Source: Chloroflexia bacterium (GTDB lineage Bacteria > Chloroflexota > Chloroflexia > Thermomicrobiales > UBA6265). Taken from it: a DNA stretch of 15,365 nt. How positions within the stretch are numbered: position 1 is the first letter of the stretch; the number at the start of each line of letters is the position of its first letter. Positions 5,506-12,455 of the stretch are shown here, piece by piece. The notes under the pieces were generated by a model, which saw only the letters and a list, made by a program, of their open reading frames with translations, made no database searches and was not told the origin of the DNA. Location: the NCBI GenBank assembly GCA_013696525.1, contig JACCYK010000133.1:1-15365 (forward strand). Reading direction: 5' to 3'. Both the position numbers and the translations under genes were made by a program.

Positions 5506-6888
5506 ATGATGATGGTGGAGCTCGGCGTTTCTAGTCCGCTTGCCGCCGTCGTTGCGGTGCTTGGCCTGGAGTGGAGCTATACCCTGCGCAATGTCGTCGC
5601 CGGCGCGGCGGTACTTGGCGTGGTCGGCGGGGTGCTGGGCTCGTTCGCCACGCTGCGACGGCAAAGCCTGCTGGGCGACACGCTGGCCCACGCGGCGCTG
5701 CCCGGCGTCTGTATCGCCTACATCATCACCGGGTCGCGGGAGTCGCTGCCGCTGATGATCGGCGCCGGCCTTTCCGGGTTGGTCGGGACCCTGTTCTACC
5801 TGCTCATCACCCGCACCACGCGGATCAAAGACGACGCCGGGCTCGGCATCGTCCTGTCGACGGGCTTTGGCCTGGGTCTCCTGCTGCTGACGTACGTGCA
5901 GAACACCGGCGGCAGCGGCCAGAGTGGGCTCGATCGTTTCCTCTTTGGGCAGGCGGCCTCACTGGTTCGCAACGACGTGATCACCATGAGCATCTTGGGC
6001 GCGATCGCCCTAGCGACGGTCGTCCTGCTCTTCAAGGAGTTCAAGCTCCTCAGCTTCGACCCGGATTTTGCCGCGAGCATCGGCTATCCAACGACAATGC
6101 TCACCATTCTGATAACCGCCTTGCTGATCGTGGCCGTGGTCATTGGGTTGCAGGCGGTGGGCGTCATCCTCGTCGTCGCGATCCTGATCGCGCCCGCGTC
6201 GGCGGCCCGGCAATGGACGGACCAGTTGAGCACGATGCTGGTGCTCTCGGGCCTTTTTGGCGCGGTGTCGGGGGCGATCGGGGCCATCTTGAGCAGCCAG
6301 ATCACCGACCTGCCGACCGGTCCCGCGGTCGTCCTGATCGCGACCACGCTGACCGCCATCTCGCTTCTGGCGGCTCCCCGGCGGGGGTTGCTCTGGGCCG
6401 CTATCAGCCGCCGGCGCCATCGCCAGCGGGTTCAGCTGGCGTCCATCCTTCATGACCTGGCCGATGCCGCCGCTGGTGAGGCGGGCGCCGTGATCCCGCT
6501 GACCGACCTCCAAGCGAAGCGTGGCGTGCCGGGCAGGCTGATGACCCGGCAGCTGGCGATGTTAGCGAGCCGTGGCTTGGTGGCACGGTCGATCAATGGA
6601 CGCGAAGGCTGGAGTTTGACCGCCGCCGGGGCCGAGGCGACGGCGGAAGCGTCACGCCGGGAACGGGTCTGGAAGCAGTACATGGCCCGGCAGATGGATT
6701 TGCCGGTGGATGCCATCCACTATGACGCCACCGAGATCGAACGCGTGTTGCCGCCCGAGGCGCTGGCAATGATCGAGGCCGAGCTGCGGGCGGAAGATGC
6801 CGCCGCGATCGGTCGCGCCTCCGATGTCGTCGCCGGCCCGCCGCGCCGGCCATCGCGCCCGACCGCACGGCCGGGGCAAGCGCCATGA
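5506..6888 (+). CDS. Metal ABC transporter permease with C-terminal DtxR-like extension (TroC/MntC-like)
   Basis: This 460-aa protein is far longer than the usual ~280-300 aa of the family. Residues about 20-295 are an ABC-3 (PF00950) membrane domain with roughly eight hydrophobic segments. They include the conserved LRRQSLLGDTLAHAALPGV region (50-68), LFKEFKLLSFDPDFA (175-189) and VGVILVVAILIAPAS (218-232). After a basic linker, residues about 308-380 look like a winged helix (ASILHDLA, QLAMLASRGLV, WSLTAAG). Residues 383-428 align without gaps to the dimerisation/metal domain of the DtxR-family protein encoded downstream. Of the metal ligands there, only His405 and Glu412 remain; the equivalents of MntR His77, Glu99 and His103 are Glu, Thr and Arg. 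A Pro/Arg-rich tail follows. Three consecutive ATGs start the gene with no ribosome site, consistent with coupling to the ATPase. Its stop overlaps the next start (ATGA). Confidence 0.9.
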   Translation: MMMVELGVSSPLAAVVAVLGLEWSYTLRNVVAGAAVLGVVGGVLGSFATLRRQSLLGDTLAHAALPGVCIAYIITGSRESLPLMIGAGLSGLVGTLFYLLITRTTRIKDDAGLGIVLSTGFGLGLLLLTYVQNTGGSGQSGLDRFLFGQAASLVRNDVITMSILGAIALATVVLLFKEFKLLSFDPDFAASIGYPTTMLTILITALLIVAVVIGLQAVGVILVVAILIAPASAARQWTDQLSTMLVLSGLFGAVSGAIGAILSSQITDLPTGPAVVLIATTLTAISLLAAPRRGLLWAAISRRRHRQRVQLASILHDLADAAAGEAGAVIPLTDLQAKRGVPGRLMTRQLAMLASRGLVARSINGREGWSLTAAGAEATAEASRRERVWKQYMARQMDLPVDAIHYDATEIERVLPPEALAMIEAELRAEDAAAIGRASDVVAGPPRRPSRPTARPGQAP

Positions 6889-7976
6889 GCATCGCCCTGG
6901 TGATTATGATCACGGGCGCGTTGGTTGGCGCGTCCTGCGCGATCGTCGGCACGTTCCTCGTCCTACGGCGGATGTCGATGATGGGCGACGCGATCAGCCA
7001 CTCCGTCCTGCTCGGCATCGTGGCCGTCTTTTTCTTCACCGGGTCGCGGTCGCCGATCCTGGCGGTGCTCGGTGCCGGGGCCGTCGGCTTGTTGACCGTG
7101 TCCTTGGTCGAGCTGATCTATCGCACTGGCCGGGTCAAAGAGGATGCCGCGATCGGGCTCGTGTTTCCGGCGCTCTTCTCCATTGGGGTCATCCTCGTCT
7201 CTCGCTTTCCCTCGGCCGTGCATATTGATGTCGATCATGTCCTCTACGGGGAGATCACGTTCGTCGCCTTTGATCGGCTGACGCTCTTCGGCGTCGATGC
7301 GGGTTACCGGTCGTTTTGGCTCCTGGGGGCGATGACCATCGTCAATGCTCTTTTCGTCCTGCTGTTCTTCAAAGAGTTGAAGTTGGCCACCTTTGACCGG
7401 GGGTTCGCCGCCGCGCTGGGATTCGCCCCGACCGTCATCCACTATGCGCTGATGGCGCTCGTGTCCGCCACCACCGTGGTGGCCTTCGACAGCGTCGGCG
7501 CGATCCTGGTCGTGGCGATGCTGATCGTGCCGGCCGCCGCCGCCTATCTCCTCACCGACCGGTTGTTGGTGATGCTCGGGCTCGCGGTCGCGATCGGGAG
7601 CGGGTCGGCCATCGGCGGGTACTGGCTGGCACGCTGGATTGATGGTTCGATCGCGGCGGCGATGGCCGTCGTCGCCGGTGTAGTCTTTGTGGCATGCTTC
7701 CTCTTCGCGCCAAGACATGGCCTGGTCGCCAGGTATGTTCAGCTCTTCACCGTGCGTCGCGCGTTTGCTCGGAGCCTGCTGCTTTCCCACCTCCGGCTCC
7801 ATCCGGGAGGAGTTTCGATGGAAACGATCGGCGAGCGGTTCTTGTGGAGTCGCCGGATGACCTCGAACGTCGTCACGGCGGCGGTCCAAGACGGGTTGGT
7901 GACGGATAGTCCGGCGCGCCGCCTGACGCTGACCAAGCTTGGCAGCGTCCAAGCCCAACAGGTGCCGGGGCATTGA
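6885..7976 (+). CDS. Metal ABC transporter permease with C-terminal winged-helix extension (TroD/MntD-like)
   Basis: This 363-aa protein is the second ABC-3 family permease and presumably forms a heterodimeric channel with the product of 5506-6888. The membrane domain spans residues 1-280, with LRRMSMMGDAISHSVLLGI (27-45), FFKELKLATFDRGFA (161-175) and SVGAILVVAMLIVPAAAA (203-220) matching the family. Residues about 290-356 form a short cytoplasmic winged-helix-like domain (ARSLLLSHL, MTSNVVTAAVQDGLV, RRLTLTKLG), without the dimerisation/metal domain seen in the first permease. The start overlaps the preceding stop by 4 bases. The stop TGA overlaps a possible TTG start of the regulator gene. 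All of this points to one tightly coupled operon. Confidence 0.9.
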   Translation: MSIALVIMITGALVGASCAIVGTFLVLRRMSMMGDAISHSVLLGIVAVFFFTGSRSPILAVLGAGAVGLLTVSLVELIYRTGRVKEDAAIGLVFPALFSIGVILVSRFPSAVHIDVDHVLYGEITFVAFDRLTLFGVDAGYRSFWLLGAMTIVNALFVLLFFKELKLATFDRGFAAALGFAPTVIHYALMALVSATTVVAFDSVGAILVVAMLIVPAAAAYLLTDRLLVMLGLAVAIGSGSAIGGYWLARWIDGSIAAAMAVVAGVVFVACFLFAPRHGLVARYVQLFTVRRAFARSLLLSHLRLHPGGVSMETIGERFLWSRRMTSNVVTAAVQDGLVTDSPARRLTLTKLGSVQAQQVPGH

Positions 7977-8014
7977 ATCAGTCAGGCGCAACGGGCCGCG
8001 GCCAGGGGCCGGGA

Positions 8015-8725
8015 ATGCCAGAAGCCGCCGGATCGCCCGTGATCACGCCGGCGATGGAAGACTATTTAAAGCGCATCTACCGGCTTCAAGCCGACGGTCC
8101 GGATGTGGCGACCCAGCGCCTGGCGGACGAGATCGGGTTCTCCGGTCCCTCGGTGACGAATATGGTGAAGCGACTGCATGAGCTGCGGCTGGTGGCGCAC
8201 ACGCCGTATCACGGGGTCCGGCTGACTCCTGCCGGCGAGCGGGTGGCGCTGGAGGTGATCCGGCACCACCGGCTGCTGGAGCTGTACTTGGCGGAAACGC
8301 TTGGCTACGGTTGGGATCAGGTCCATGAAGAAGCGGAACGGCTCGAACATCATGTCTCCGACGAGCTAGAGGCGCGGATGGACTCGGCGCTCGGCTTTCC
8401 CACCCACGATCCCCACGGGGATCCGATCCCCTCCCCGTCCGGCCAAATGCCCCGGATTTCCAACTTGCGGCTGCTCGACCTGGAGCCCGGCATCGCGGCG
8501 GTCGTCGTTCGCGTCTCCGACCGCGACCCGGAGCAGTTGCGGTTCCTGGGCGGTCTCGGCGTCCGGCCCGGCGTCACCGTCGCGCTCATCGAACGCTTGC
8601 CATTTGACGGGCCGCTGCGGATCACCGTCGATGGCGCGGAACATGTCATTGGGCAGCCGCTCGCGATGAGCGTCAACGTGCGGACCCCGTTGCAGGAATT
8701 GCTTGACGACTCGGGCGGTCGTTAG
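8015..8725 (+). CDS. DtxR-family metalloregulator with MntR-type ligands and FeoA-like C-terminal domain
   Basis: This 236-aa protein is a metal-dependent repressor, presumed to control the uptake genes upstream. The N-terminal winged helix (about 12-74) contains MEDYLKRIYRLQ and the recognition segment GFSGPSVTNMVKRLHEL. The dimerisation/metal domain (about 76-125) contains RHHRLLELYL and VHEEAERLEHHVSDELE. An FeoA/SH3-like domain (about 155-225) reads PEQLRFLGGLGVRPGV. Aligned by eye, Asp16 replaces DtxR Met10 and Glu108 replaces DtxR Cys102, as in MntR. His85, Glu89, His104, Glu111 and His112 are conserved, and the MntR Glu11 position is Lys19. This favours Mn(II) sensing within a DtxR/IdeR body. 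The ATG at 8015 has AGGGG 6 bases upstream. A TTG at 7973 overlapping the permease stop would add 14 unconserved residues. The stop lies in a palindrome shared with trpS. Confidence 0.92.
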   Translation: MPEAAGSPVITPAMEDYLKRIYRLQADGPDVATQRLADEIGFSGPSVTNMVKRLHELRLVAHTPYHGVRLTPAGERVALEVIRHHRLLELYLAETLGYGWDQVHEEAERLEHHVSDELEARMDSALGFPTHDPHGDPIPSPSGQMPRISNLRLLDLEPGIAAVVVRVSDRDPEQLRFLGGLGVRPGVTVALIERLPFDGPLRITVDGAEHVIGQPLAMSVNVRTPLQELLDDSGGR

Positions 8726-8736
8726 CCTCAGGCTAA
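8722..8736. repeat. Perfect palindrome spanning two convergent stop codons
   Basis: TTAGCCT-C-AGGCTAA is a 7-1-7 inverted repeat. It contains the regulator's TAG stop (8723-8725) and, on the other strand, the trpS TGA stop (8730-8728). Its TTAGC/GCTAA arms repeat those of the dyad at 3427-3442, with 5 instead of 4 bases between them. It could be a regulator-binding site or a very short bidirectional hairpin. Part of the symmetry is forced by the two stop codons. Confidence 0.4.
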
Positions 8737-9783
8737 GGTCAGGCCGATTCGCTCGCGGACGATAGCCATCTTCGCCGCCGCGTATTCGCGGGCGCGATCA
8801 GCCCCGTTCGCCATCGCCGCGATGGCGATGCCGGGATCAGCTTCGAGCTCCGTCAGCCTGATCTGGATGGGTGCCAGGGCGTCGACGATGAGCTCGGCGA
8901 GGTCGGTCTTGAACGCGCCATACCCTTTGCCGGCGTACGTCGCCTCGACCGCGGGGATCGGCTCACCGGAGAAGAGGCTGTAGATCGTGAGGAGATTGGT
9001 CAGCGCCGGCTTGTCGGGACCCGCCGTGACCTCCGAGCCGGAGTCCGTCACCGCCCGCTTGATCTTGCGCCGGATATCGTCGGCGGGATCGGTTAAAGCG
9101 ATCGCCGACATCGGCGTTGCATCGCTCTTGCTCATCTTCTTGGCCGGGTTGTCGAGGGCCATGATCCGGGCGCCGGCCGCCTTGATGTCGGGCTCGGGGA
9201 GCACGAAGGTCTCCCCGTACCGGGCGTTGAAGCGGGTGGCGAGGTCGCGGGTGATCTCGACGTGCTGCTTCTGATCGTCACCAACCGGCACCAGGTTCGT
9301 GTCGTAGAGCAGGATGTCGGCCGCCTGTAGCACCGGGTAGGTGAAGAGGGCGGCTGAAACGTTCTCATCCCTGCCGGCGGATTTGTCCTTGAACTGCGTC
9401 ATCCGGCGCAATTCCCCGAATTGAGTCACCGAGGTCAACAGCCAGCAGAGCTCGCTGTGCTCGCGGACATCCGACTGCACAAAGATGATCGACTCAGCCG
9501 GATCGAGGCCGCAGGCGAGCAGGGTGTTTGCTAAGTCTTGCGTGTTCGCCCGCAGTGAATCGCGTGTTGTCGGCAGCGACAAGGCGTGCAAATTGACGAT
9601 GCAGAAGACGTTGTCGTACAAGGATTGCTGCGCGACCCAGTTGTTGATGGCCCCGAGCAGGTTGCCGATATGGAAGTTGCCGGAAGGTTGAATCCCAGAA
9701 AAGACGCGCTGGCGGGCGGCGGACGTGGTCCGAGTATGAGGCGCCGCATTGGGCTCCAGCTGTCTTGTGACCGTGGTCGACAT
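8728..9783 (-). CDS. trpS: Tryptophanyl-tRNA synthetase
   Basis: This 351-aa class Ic cytoplasmic enzyme charges tRNA-Trp with tryptophan. It shows SGIQPSGNFHIGNLLGAINNW (29-49) containing the HIGH-equivalent HIGN, the VGDDQKQHVE tryptophan/ATP site (167-176), and the KMSKS loop (216-220, in NPAKKMSKSDA). Length is slightly above the usual 320-340 residues because of about 25 extra N-terminal residues. The ATG at 9783 was chosen: AAGGA lies about 12 bases upstream and a TATAAT box about 65 bases upstream. The longer open frame, reaching 10023, runs over the HxlR gene in another frame and is rejected. It converges on the metal regulator, with only 2 bases between the stop codons. Confidence 0.96.
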   Translation of the reverse strand: MSTTVTRQLEPNAAPHTRTTSAARQRVFSGIQPSGNFHIGNLLGAINNWVAQQSLYDNVFCIVNLHALSLPTTRDSLRANTQDLANTLLACGLDPAESIIFVQSDVREHSELCWLLTSVTQFGELRRMTQFKDKSAGRDENVSAALFTYPVLQAADILLYDTNLVPVGDDQKQHVEITRDLATRFNARYGETFVLPEPDIKAAGARIMALDNPAKKMSKSDATPMSAIALTDPADDIRRKIKRAVTDSGSEVTAGPDKPALTNLLTIYSLFSGEPIPAVEATYAGKGYGAFKTDLAELIVDALAPIQIRLTELEADPGIAIAAMANGADRAREYAAAKMAIVRERIGLTLA

Positions 9784-9847
9784 CAGTGAGGCGTATCCTT
9801 CCCGTGGGATCACTGGCGATATGCTGCCCACCATGAGCGACGCCGCG

Positions 9848-9853
9848 ATTATA
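9848..9853 (-). promoter_or_regulatory. -10 element of the trpS promoter
   Basis: A perfect TATAAT is read on the minus strand in the 115-bp gap between the HxlR stop and the trpS start. No clear TTGACA-like -35 is present at 16-18 bp. The transcription start would be near 9841, giving a leader of about 58 nt. I see no T-box or Trp-codon leader peptide in it. Confidence 0.5.
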
Positions 9854-9898
9854 CCCAACGGCCCCCGTCGAGCTGAGCGATTGCTGGATTCCTGATGG

Positions 9899-10279
9899 TT
9901 AGGAGATGGCCGCCGCGGCGCCAGGGCTGACCGGAACCGGCGGTTCGTCGACCTCGCACGATTCGGTGGCGAGCCAGGTGATGCCGAACGCGCGCATGCT
10001 CTCGATGACCGGGAGCAGGGCATGTCCTTTGCCGGTCAATGAGTATTCGACCCGGGGCGGCACTTCGGCGAAGCAAGCCCGCGCGATCACCTCCGCTTCT
10101 TCGAGCCGCTTCAAGCGTTCCGAAAGCGTCTTTGGGCTAATCCCGGCCAGGGAACGCTCGAGCTCACCAAAACGGCGGCAGCCGCGCGCCAGGTCGCGAA
10201 CGATCAGCGGCGTCCATTTGTTCCCGATGATCTCGGCGGTCCGGGCAACCGGGCAACCGAGCGTGGCTGGCGTGTCCAT
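9899..10279 (-). CDS. HxlR-family transcriptional regulator
   Basis: This 126-aa winged-helix DNA-binding protein covers the whole HxlR domain: GCPVARTAEIIGNKWTPLIV (8-27), RFGELERSL, the recognition segment ISPKTLSERLKRLEEAEVI (47-65), PPRVEYSLTGKG (wing) and the C-terminal dimer helix PVIESMRAFG. Cys9 is at the N-terminal position used for thiol redox sensing by YodB, HypR and QorR, so an oxidant or electrophile signal is plausible but unproven. The start ATG has GAGG about 9 bases upstream. It is divergent from the MBL-hydrolase gene and upstream of trpS, which has its own -10. By the usual rule for such regulators it may control itself and the divergent gene. Confidence 0.92.
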   Translation of the reverse strand: MDTPATLGCPVARTAEIIGNKWTPLIVRDLARGCRRFGELERSLAGISPKTLSERLKRLEEAEVIARACFAEVPPRVEYSLTGKGHALLPVIESMRAFGITWLATESCEVDEPPVPVSPGAAAAIS

Positions 10280-10330
10280 GTAGATGCCTCGTCCTGTCGT
10301 CGCCCTCGCGATCGAGTCGCGGTGCGGCGT

Positions 10331-10361
10331 ACCAATCCGTAAAGCTACCGTCAGGACTGGT
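10331..10361. promoter_or_regulatory. Imperfect dyad upstream of the HxlR gene
   Basis: ACCAATCC (10331-10338) and GGACTGGT (10354-10361) are reverse complements at 7 of 8 positions, separated by 15 bp. The dyad lies about 50-80 bp upstream of the HxlR start, in the 223-bp divergent gap. The dyad and an AT-rich stretch just beyond it (TTACTAGGAAAATGATAG, which contains TATCAT on the minus strand at 10377-10372) are the only candidates I see for the HxlR promoter/operator. Confidence 0.25.
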
Positions 10362-10443
10362 TACTAGGAAAATGATAGCATGGCACCCTCAACAACCTTC
10401 GCCCCGGCGCTCTTTCCGACGGGAGTGGACGGCCGGCGCGCCG

Positions 10444-10449
10444 TATAAT
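10444..10449 (+). promoter_or_regulatory. -10 element of the MBL-hydrolase gene
   Basis: A perfect TATAAT lies 53 bases before the ATG at 10503, within a GC-rich surround. The -35 position (about 10421) is GGGAGT, which does not match consensus, so the promoter may be weak, activator-dependent or under HxlR control. Confidence 0.45.
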
Positions 10450-10502
10450 TTGACCTCGCCAAGGTGGCGCGAACCGGGGCGCGCGGATGGGATTGACCGG
10501 GG

Positions 10503-11339
10503 ATGGACGCACGTAACTCGAATGGGAGCTGGTTCCGCACCGCGGAGCTGGAGCCCGGTGTTTTTGTGATCGAGGAGCCATGGCACGATGAACGGGTAAA
10601 GTCCTATCTCATCACCGGCTCGACGGGGGCGGTGCTGCTTGATACCGGAACCGGGGTTGGTGACCTACGTTCGGAGATCCAGGGGCTGACGAATCTCCCG
10701 CTCACGGTCGTCCTCAGCCACGCGCACTGGGATCACATCGGGAGCACGCACCAGTTCGCCGGGGAGGCGGAGATCCTGATTCATCCCGACGCCGCGGACG
10801 AGCTTCGGGCCGGGGTGAGCCAGAAGCGTCTGCGCCGGTATCTCGCGCCCGCGCACCTCTCGGGGCCGTTTGCGGGCGCCGATCTGTCGCGGTCGCTGGC
10901 CATCCCAGGGGTCGAGCCGACGGGCTTCGTCGAGGCCGGCCAAACGTTTGGCCTCGGTGATCGGACGCTGGAGGTCTTGGACACGCCTGGGCATACAGCC
11001 GGCCTGATCGCGCTTTGGGAGCGGGCGACCGCGACGCTCTTCAGCACCGATTCCGCCTACGACGGCGCCCTGTATGCCCAAATGGACGACTCGGACCTCC
11101 CGGCGTACCACGCGACGCTCGACCTGTTGGCAAGCCTGGAACCGCGTCCCCGGCTGGTCTTGCCGGCGCACGGGAATAGTCCGATGGACCCGCGTTTGCT
11201 GCCCAGGATGCGGGAGGCGATGGCGAGCCTGCGCCACGGCCAGCAGCCGTCCTCCGTCGCGGATGACGTTGCGACATTCGACCATGGCGAGTTCAGCATC
11301 CTCGTGGCGTGGCCGCTGGCGGGAGCGGCCGGGGCGTGA
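10503..11339 (+). CDS. MBL-fold metallo-hydrolase (glyoxalase II-like)
   Basis: This 278-aa predicted cytoplasmic metallo-beta-lactamase-fold hydrolase probably has a dinuclear metal site. Visible ligands are HAHWDH (73-78), His164 in DTPGHTAG, Asp183 in FSTDSAYDG and His223 in LPAHGNS. The N-terminus (SYLITGSTGAVLLDTGTG, 34-51) is the standard beta-hairpin before the metal site. The substrate is not indicated; the family includes glyoxalase II, lactonases and nucleases. No arm typical of RNase J is present. The start is the only reasonable ATG, but its ribosome site is weak (GGGG directly before it). The stop overlaps the GTG of the next gene by 4 bases (GTGA). Confidence 0.88.
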   Translation: MDARNSNGSWFRTAELEPGVFVIEEPWHDERVKSYLITGSTGAVLLDTGTGVGDLRSEIQGLTNLPLTVVLSHAHWDHIGSTHQFAGEAEILIHPDAADELRAGVSQKRLRRYLAPAHLSGPFAGADLSRSLAIPGVEPTGFVEAGQTFGLGDRTLEVLDTPGHTAGLIALWERATATLFSTDSAYDGALYAQMDDSDLPAYHATLDLLASLEPRPRLVLPAHGNSPMDPRLLPRMREAMASLRHGQQPSSVADDVATFDHGEFSILVAWPLAGAAGA

Positions 11340-11713
11340 TCGTTCGCGTTGTTGCCTACATGCTGGCAACCTGCGTCGCGGCGCTGCTCGTCGGCACTAT
11401 CTCGGAGCAACGGCTGGTCGCCTACGAGACGCGAACCGCCTTGTTCGTCTTTGCCGCATTGCTGGGGATCATCAACGCCGCCATCAGGCCGGTCCTCGTC
11501 ATGTTGACCCTGCCGGTCGGCTGTCTCGCCTTTGGCCTCACTGCCCTCGGCCTCAACGCCGGCTTGTTCGCGCTGGCGGCGTGGCTCACCCCCGGCCTCC
11601 GGGTCACTCCTGCCGGCGCCGTGATCGGCGCGATCGCCACCAGCATCGCCAGCGGGATCATCTATTCGCTGCTGGACGAGGTTGCCTCGAGCCGGACCCC
11701 GGAGCGGGTGTAG
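11336..11713 (+). CDS. Small membrane protein, phage-holin-4 family (PF04020-like)
   Basis: This 125-aa protein has four hydrophobic segments, at about 5-22, 34-56, 60-84 and 92-113. The conserved signature IINAAIRPVLVMLTLPVG (45-62) followed by GLTALGLNAGL is typical of PF04020. That family is widespread in bacteria, is called holin-like, and mostly has no proven function. Despite the name it need not be viral, and nothing else here is phage-like. The GTG at 11336 is preferred: GGGAG lies about 10 bases upstream and the GTGA overlap couples it to the hydrolase. A GTG at 11309 would add nine residues (MAAGGSGRG). It is followed 4 bases later by the phosphodiesterase gene. Confidence 0.85.
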   Translation: MIVRVVAYMLATCVAALLVGTISEQRLVAYETRTALFVFAALLGIINAAIRPVLVMLTLPVGCLAFGLTALGLNAGLFALAAWLTPGLRVTPAGAVIGAIATSIASGIIYSLLDEVASSRTPERV

Positions 11714-11717
11714 CGTC

Positions 11718-12455
11718 GTGGCCGACCTGGAGCGCACGTTCGCGGTCCCCCTGACAATCGGCGTGGTTTCGGACACGCATATGTACGAACGCGGTCGCCG
11801 CCAACTACCGATTGAAGTCCTGGAGGTGTTCGAGCGGGCCGGCGTGGGCCTCATCGTGCATGCCGGCGATCTCAATGACCGGACGGTCCTGAGCGAGCTG
11901 GAAGCAATCGCTCCAGTGCTGGCGGTGCATGGGAATAACGACACGCCTGACCTGCTCGACCAGCTTCCCGCCGTCATGAGGTTTGGCGCCGGCCGGTTCA
12001 CGTTTGTGCTCGTTCATGGACATCAGGGCCGGACCGCTCGTGCCGTGGCGCGAACGTTCGCGGGGTCGGCCGACCTCGTCATTTACGGTCACAGTCATAT
12101 CCCGAAAATCGAACGGGTCGCGGACACGATCTTGTTCAATCCGGGATCCCCCACCGACCGCCGGTGGGGGCCACATTTTGGGATCGGCCTGATCCGGGTC
12201 ACGGCCGAGCAATTCCAGCCGGAGCTGCTCCTCTTCGCGGACCCGCGACACCTCACCGCCATCGACATCGCGCCGACCCCCTATACTGTCCACGGTAGCC
12301 GTCAGGAGGATACCGCCGCCACGTCCTCGACCGAGACCAGGAGCGATCCACGCGATGCCAGTGAACTTCCGGCTGCCGGGTCCGACGCCATTGCCGCCGG
12401 CGGTGCTCGCCGCCATGCAGCGGGAGATGATCCCGCATCGGGGCCCGGAGTTTAA
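11718..12455 (+). CDS. YfcE/MJ0936-type metallophosphoesterase
   Basis: This is a 245-aa calcineurin-like phosphodiesterase. Metal-binding motifs are SDTH (18-21), HAGDLND (48-54), HGNND (71-75), VHGHQG (99-104) and GHSH (124-127), followed by NPGSPTDRR. The family cleaves phosphodiester bonds with two divalent metals; natural substrates are mostly unknown. The core ends near residue 190, close to the usual 160-180 aa. The remaining ~55 residues are low-complexity and rich in Ala/Ser/Asp. The last 101 bases run over the aminotransferase gene in another frame, which suggests loss of the original stop codon. The TAG at 12295-12297 in the adjacent frame is a candidate for it. The start is GTG 11718, 4 bases after the membrane-protein stop. 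Upstream codons to 11682 overlap that gene and are rejected. Confidence 0.88.
   Translation: MADLERTFAVPLTIGVVSDTHMYERGRRQLPIEVLEVFERAGVGLIVHAGDLNDRTVLSELEAIAPVLAVHGNNDTPDLLDQLPAVMRFGAGRFTFVLVHGHQGRTARAVARTFAGSADLVIYGHSHIPKIERVADTILFNPGSPTDRRWGPHFGIGLIRVTAEQFQPELLLFADPRHLTAIDIAPTPYTVHGSRQEDTAATSSTETRSDPRDASELPAAGSDAIAAGGARRHAAGDDPASGPGV

Noticed and set aside
9784..10023. In-frame 80-codon extension of trpS
   Set aside because: It overlaps the HxlR gene in another frame, contains the trpS -10 box and is low-complexity Arg/Ser-rich.
11336..11713. Phage remnant suggested by the holin-like protein
   Set aside because: PF04020-type proteins are common chromosomal membrane proteins. There is no endolysin, integrase or other phage gene nearby, and the gene is coupled to metabolic genes.
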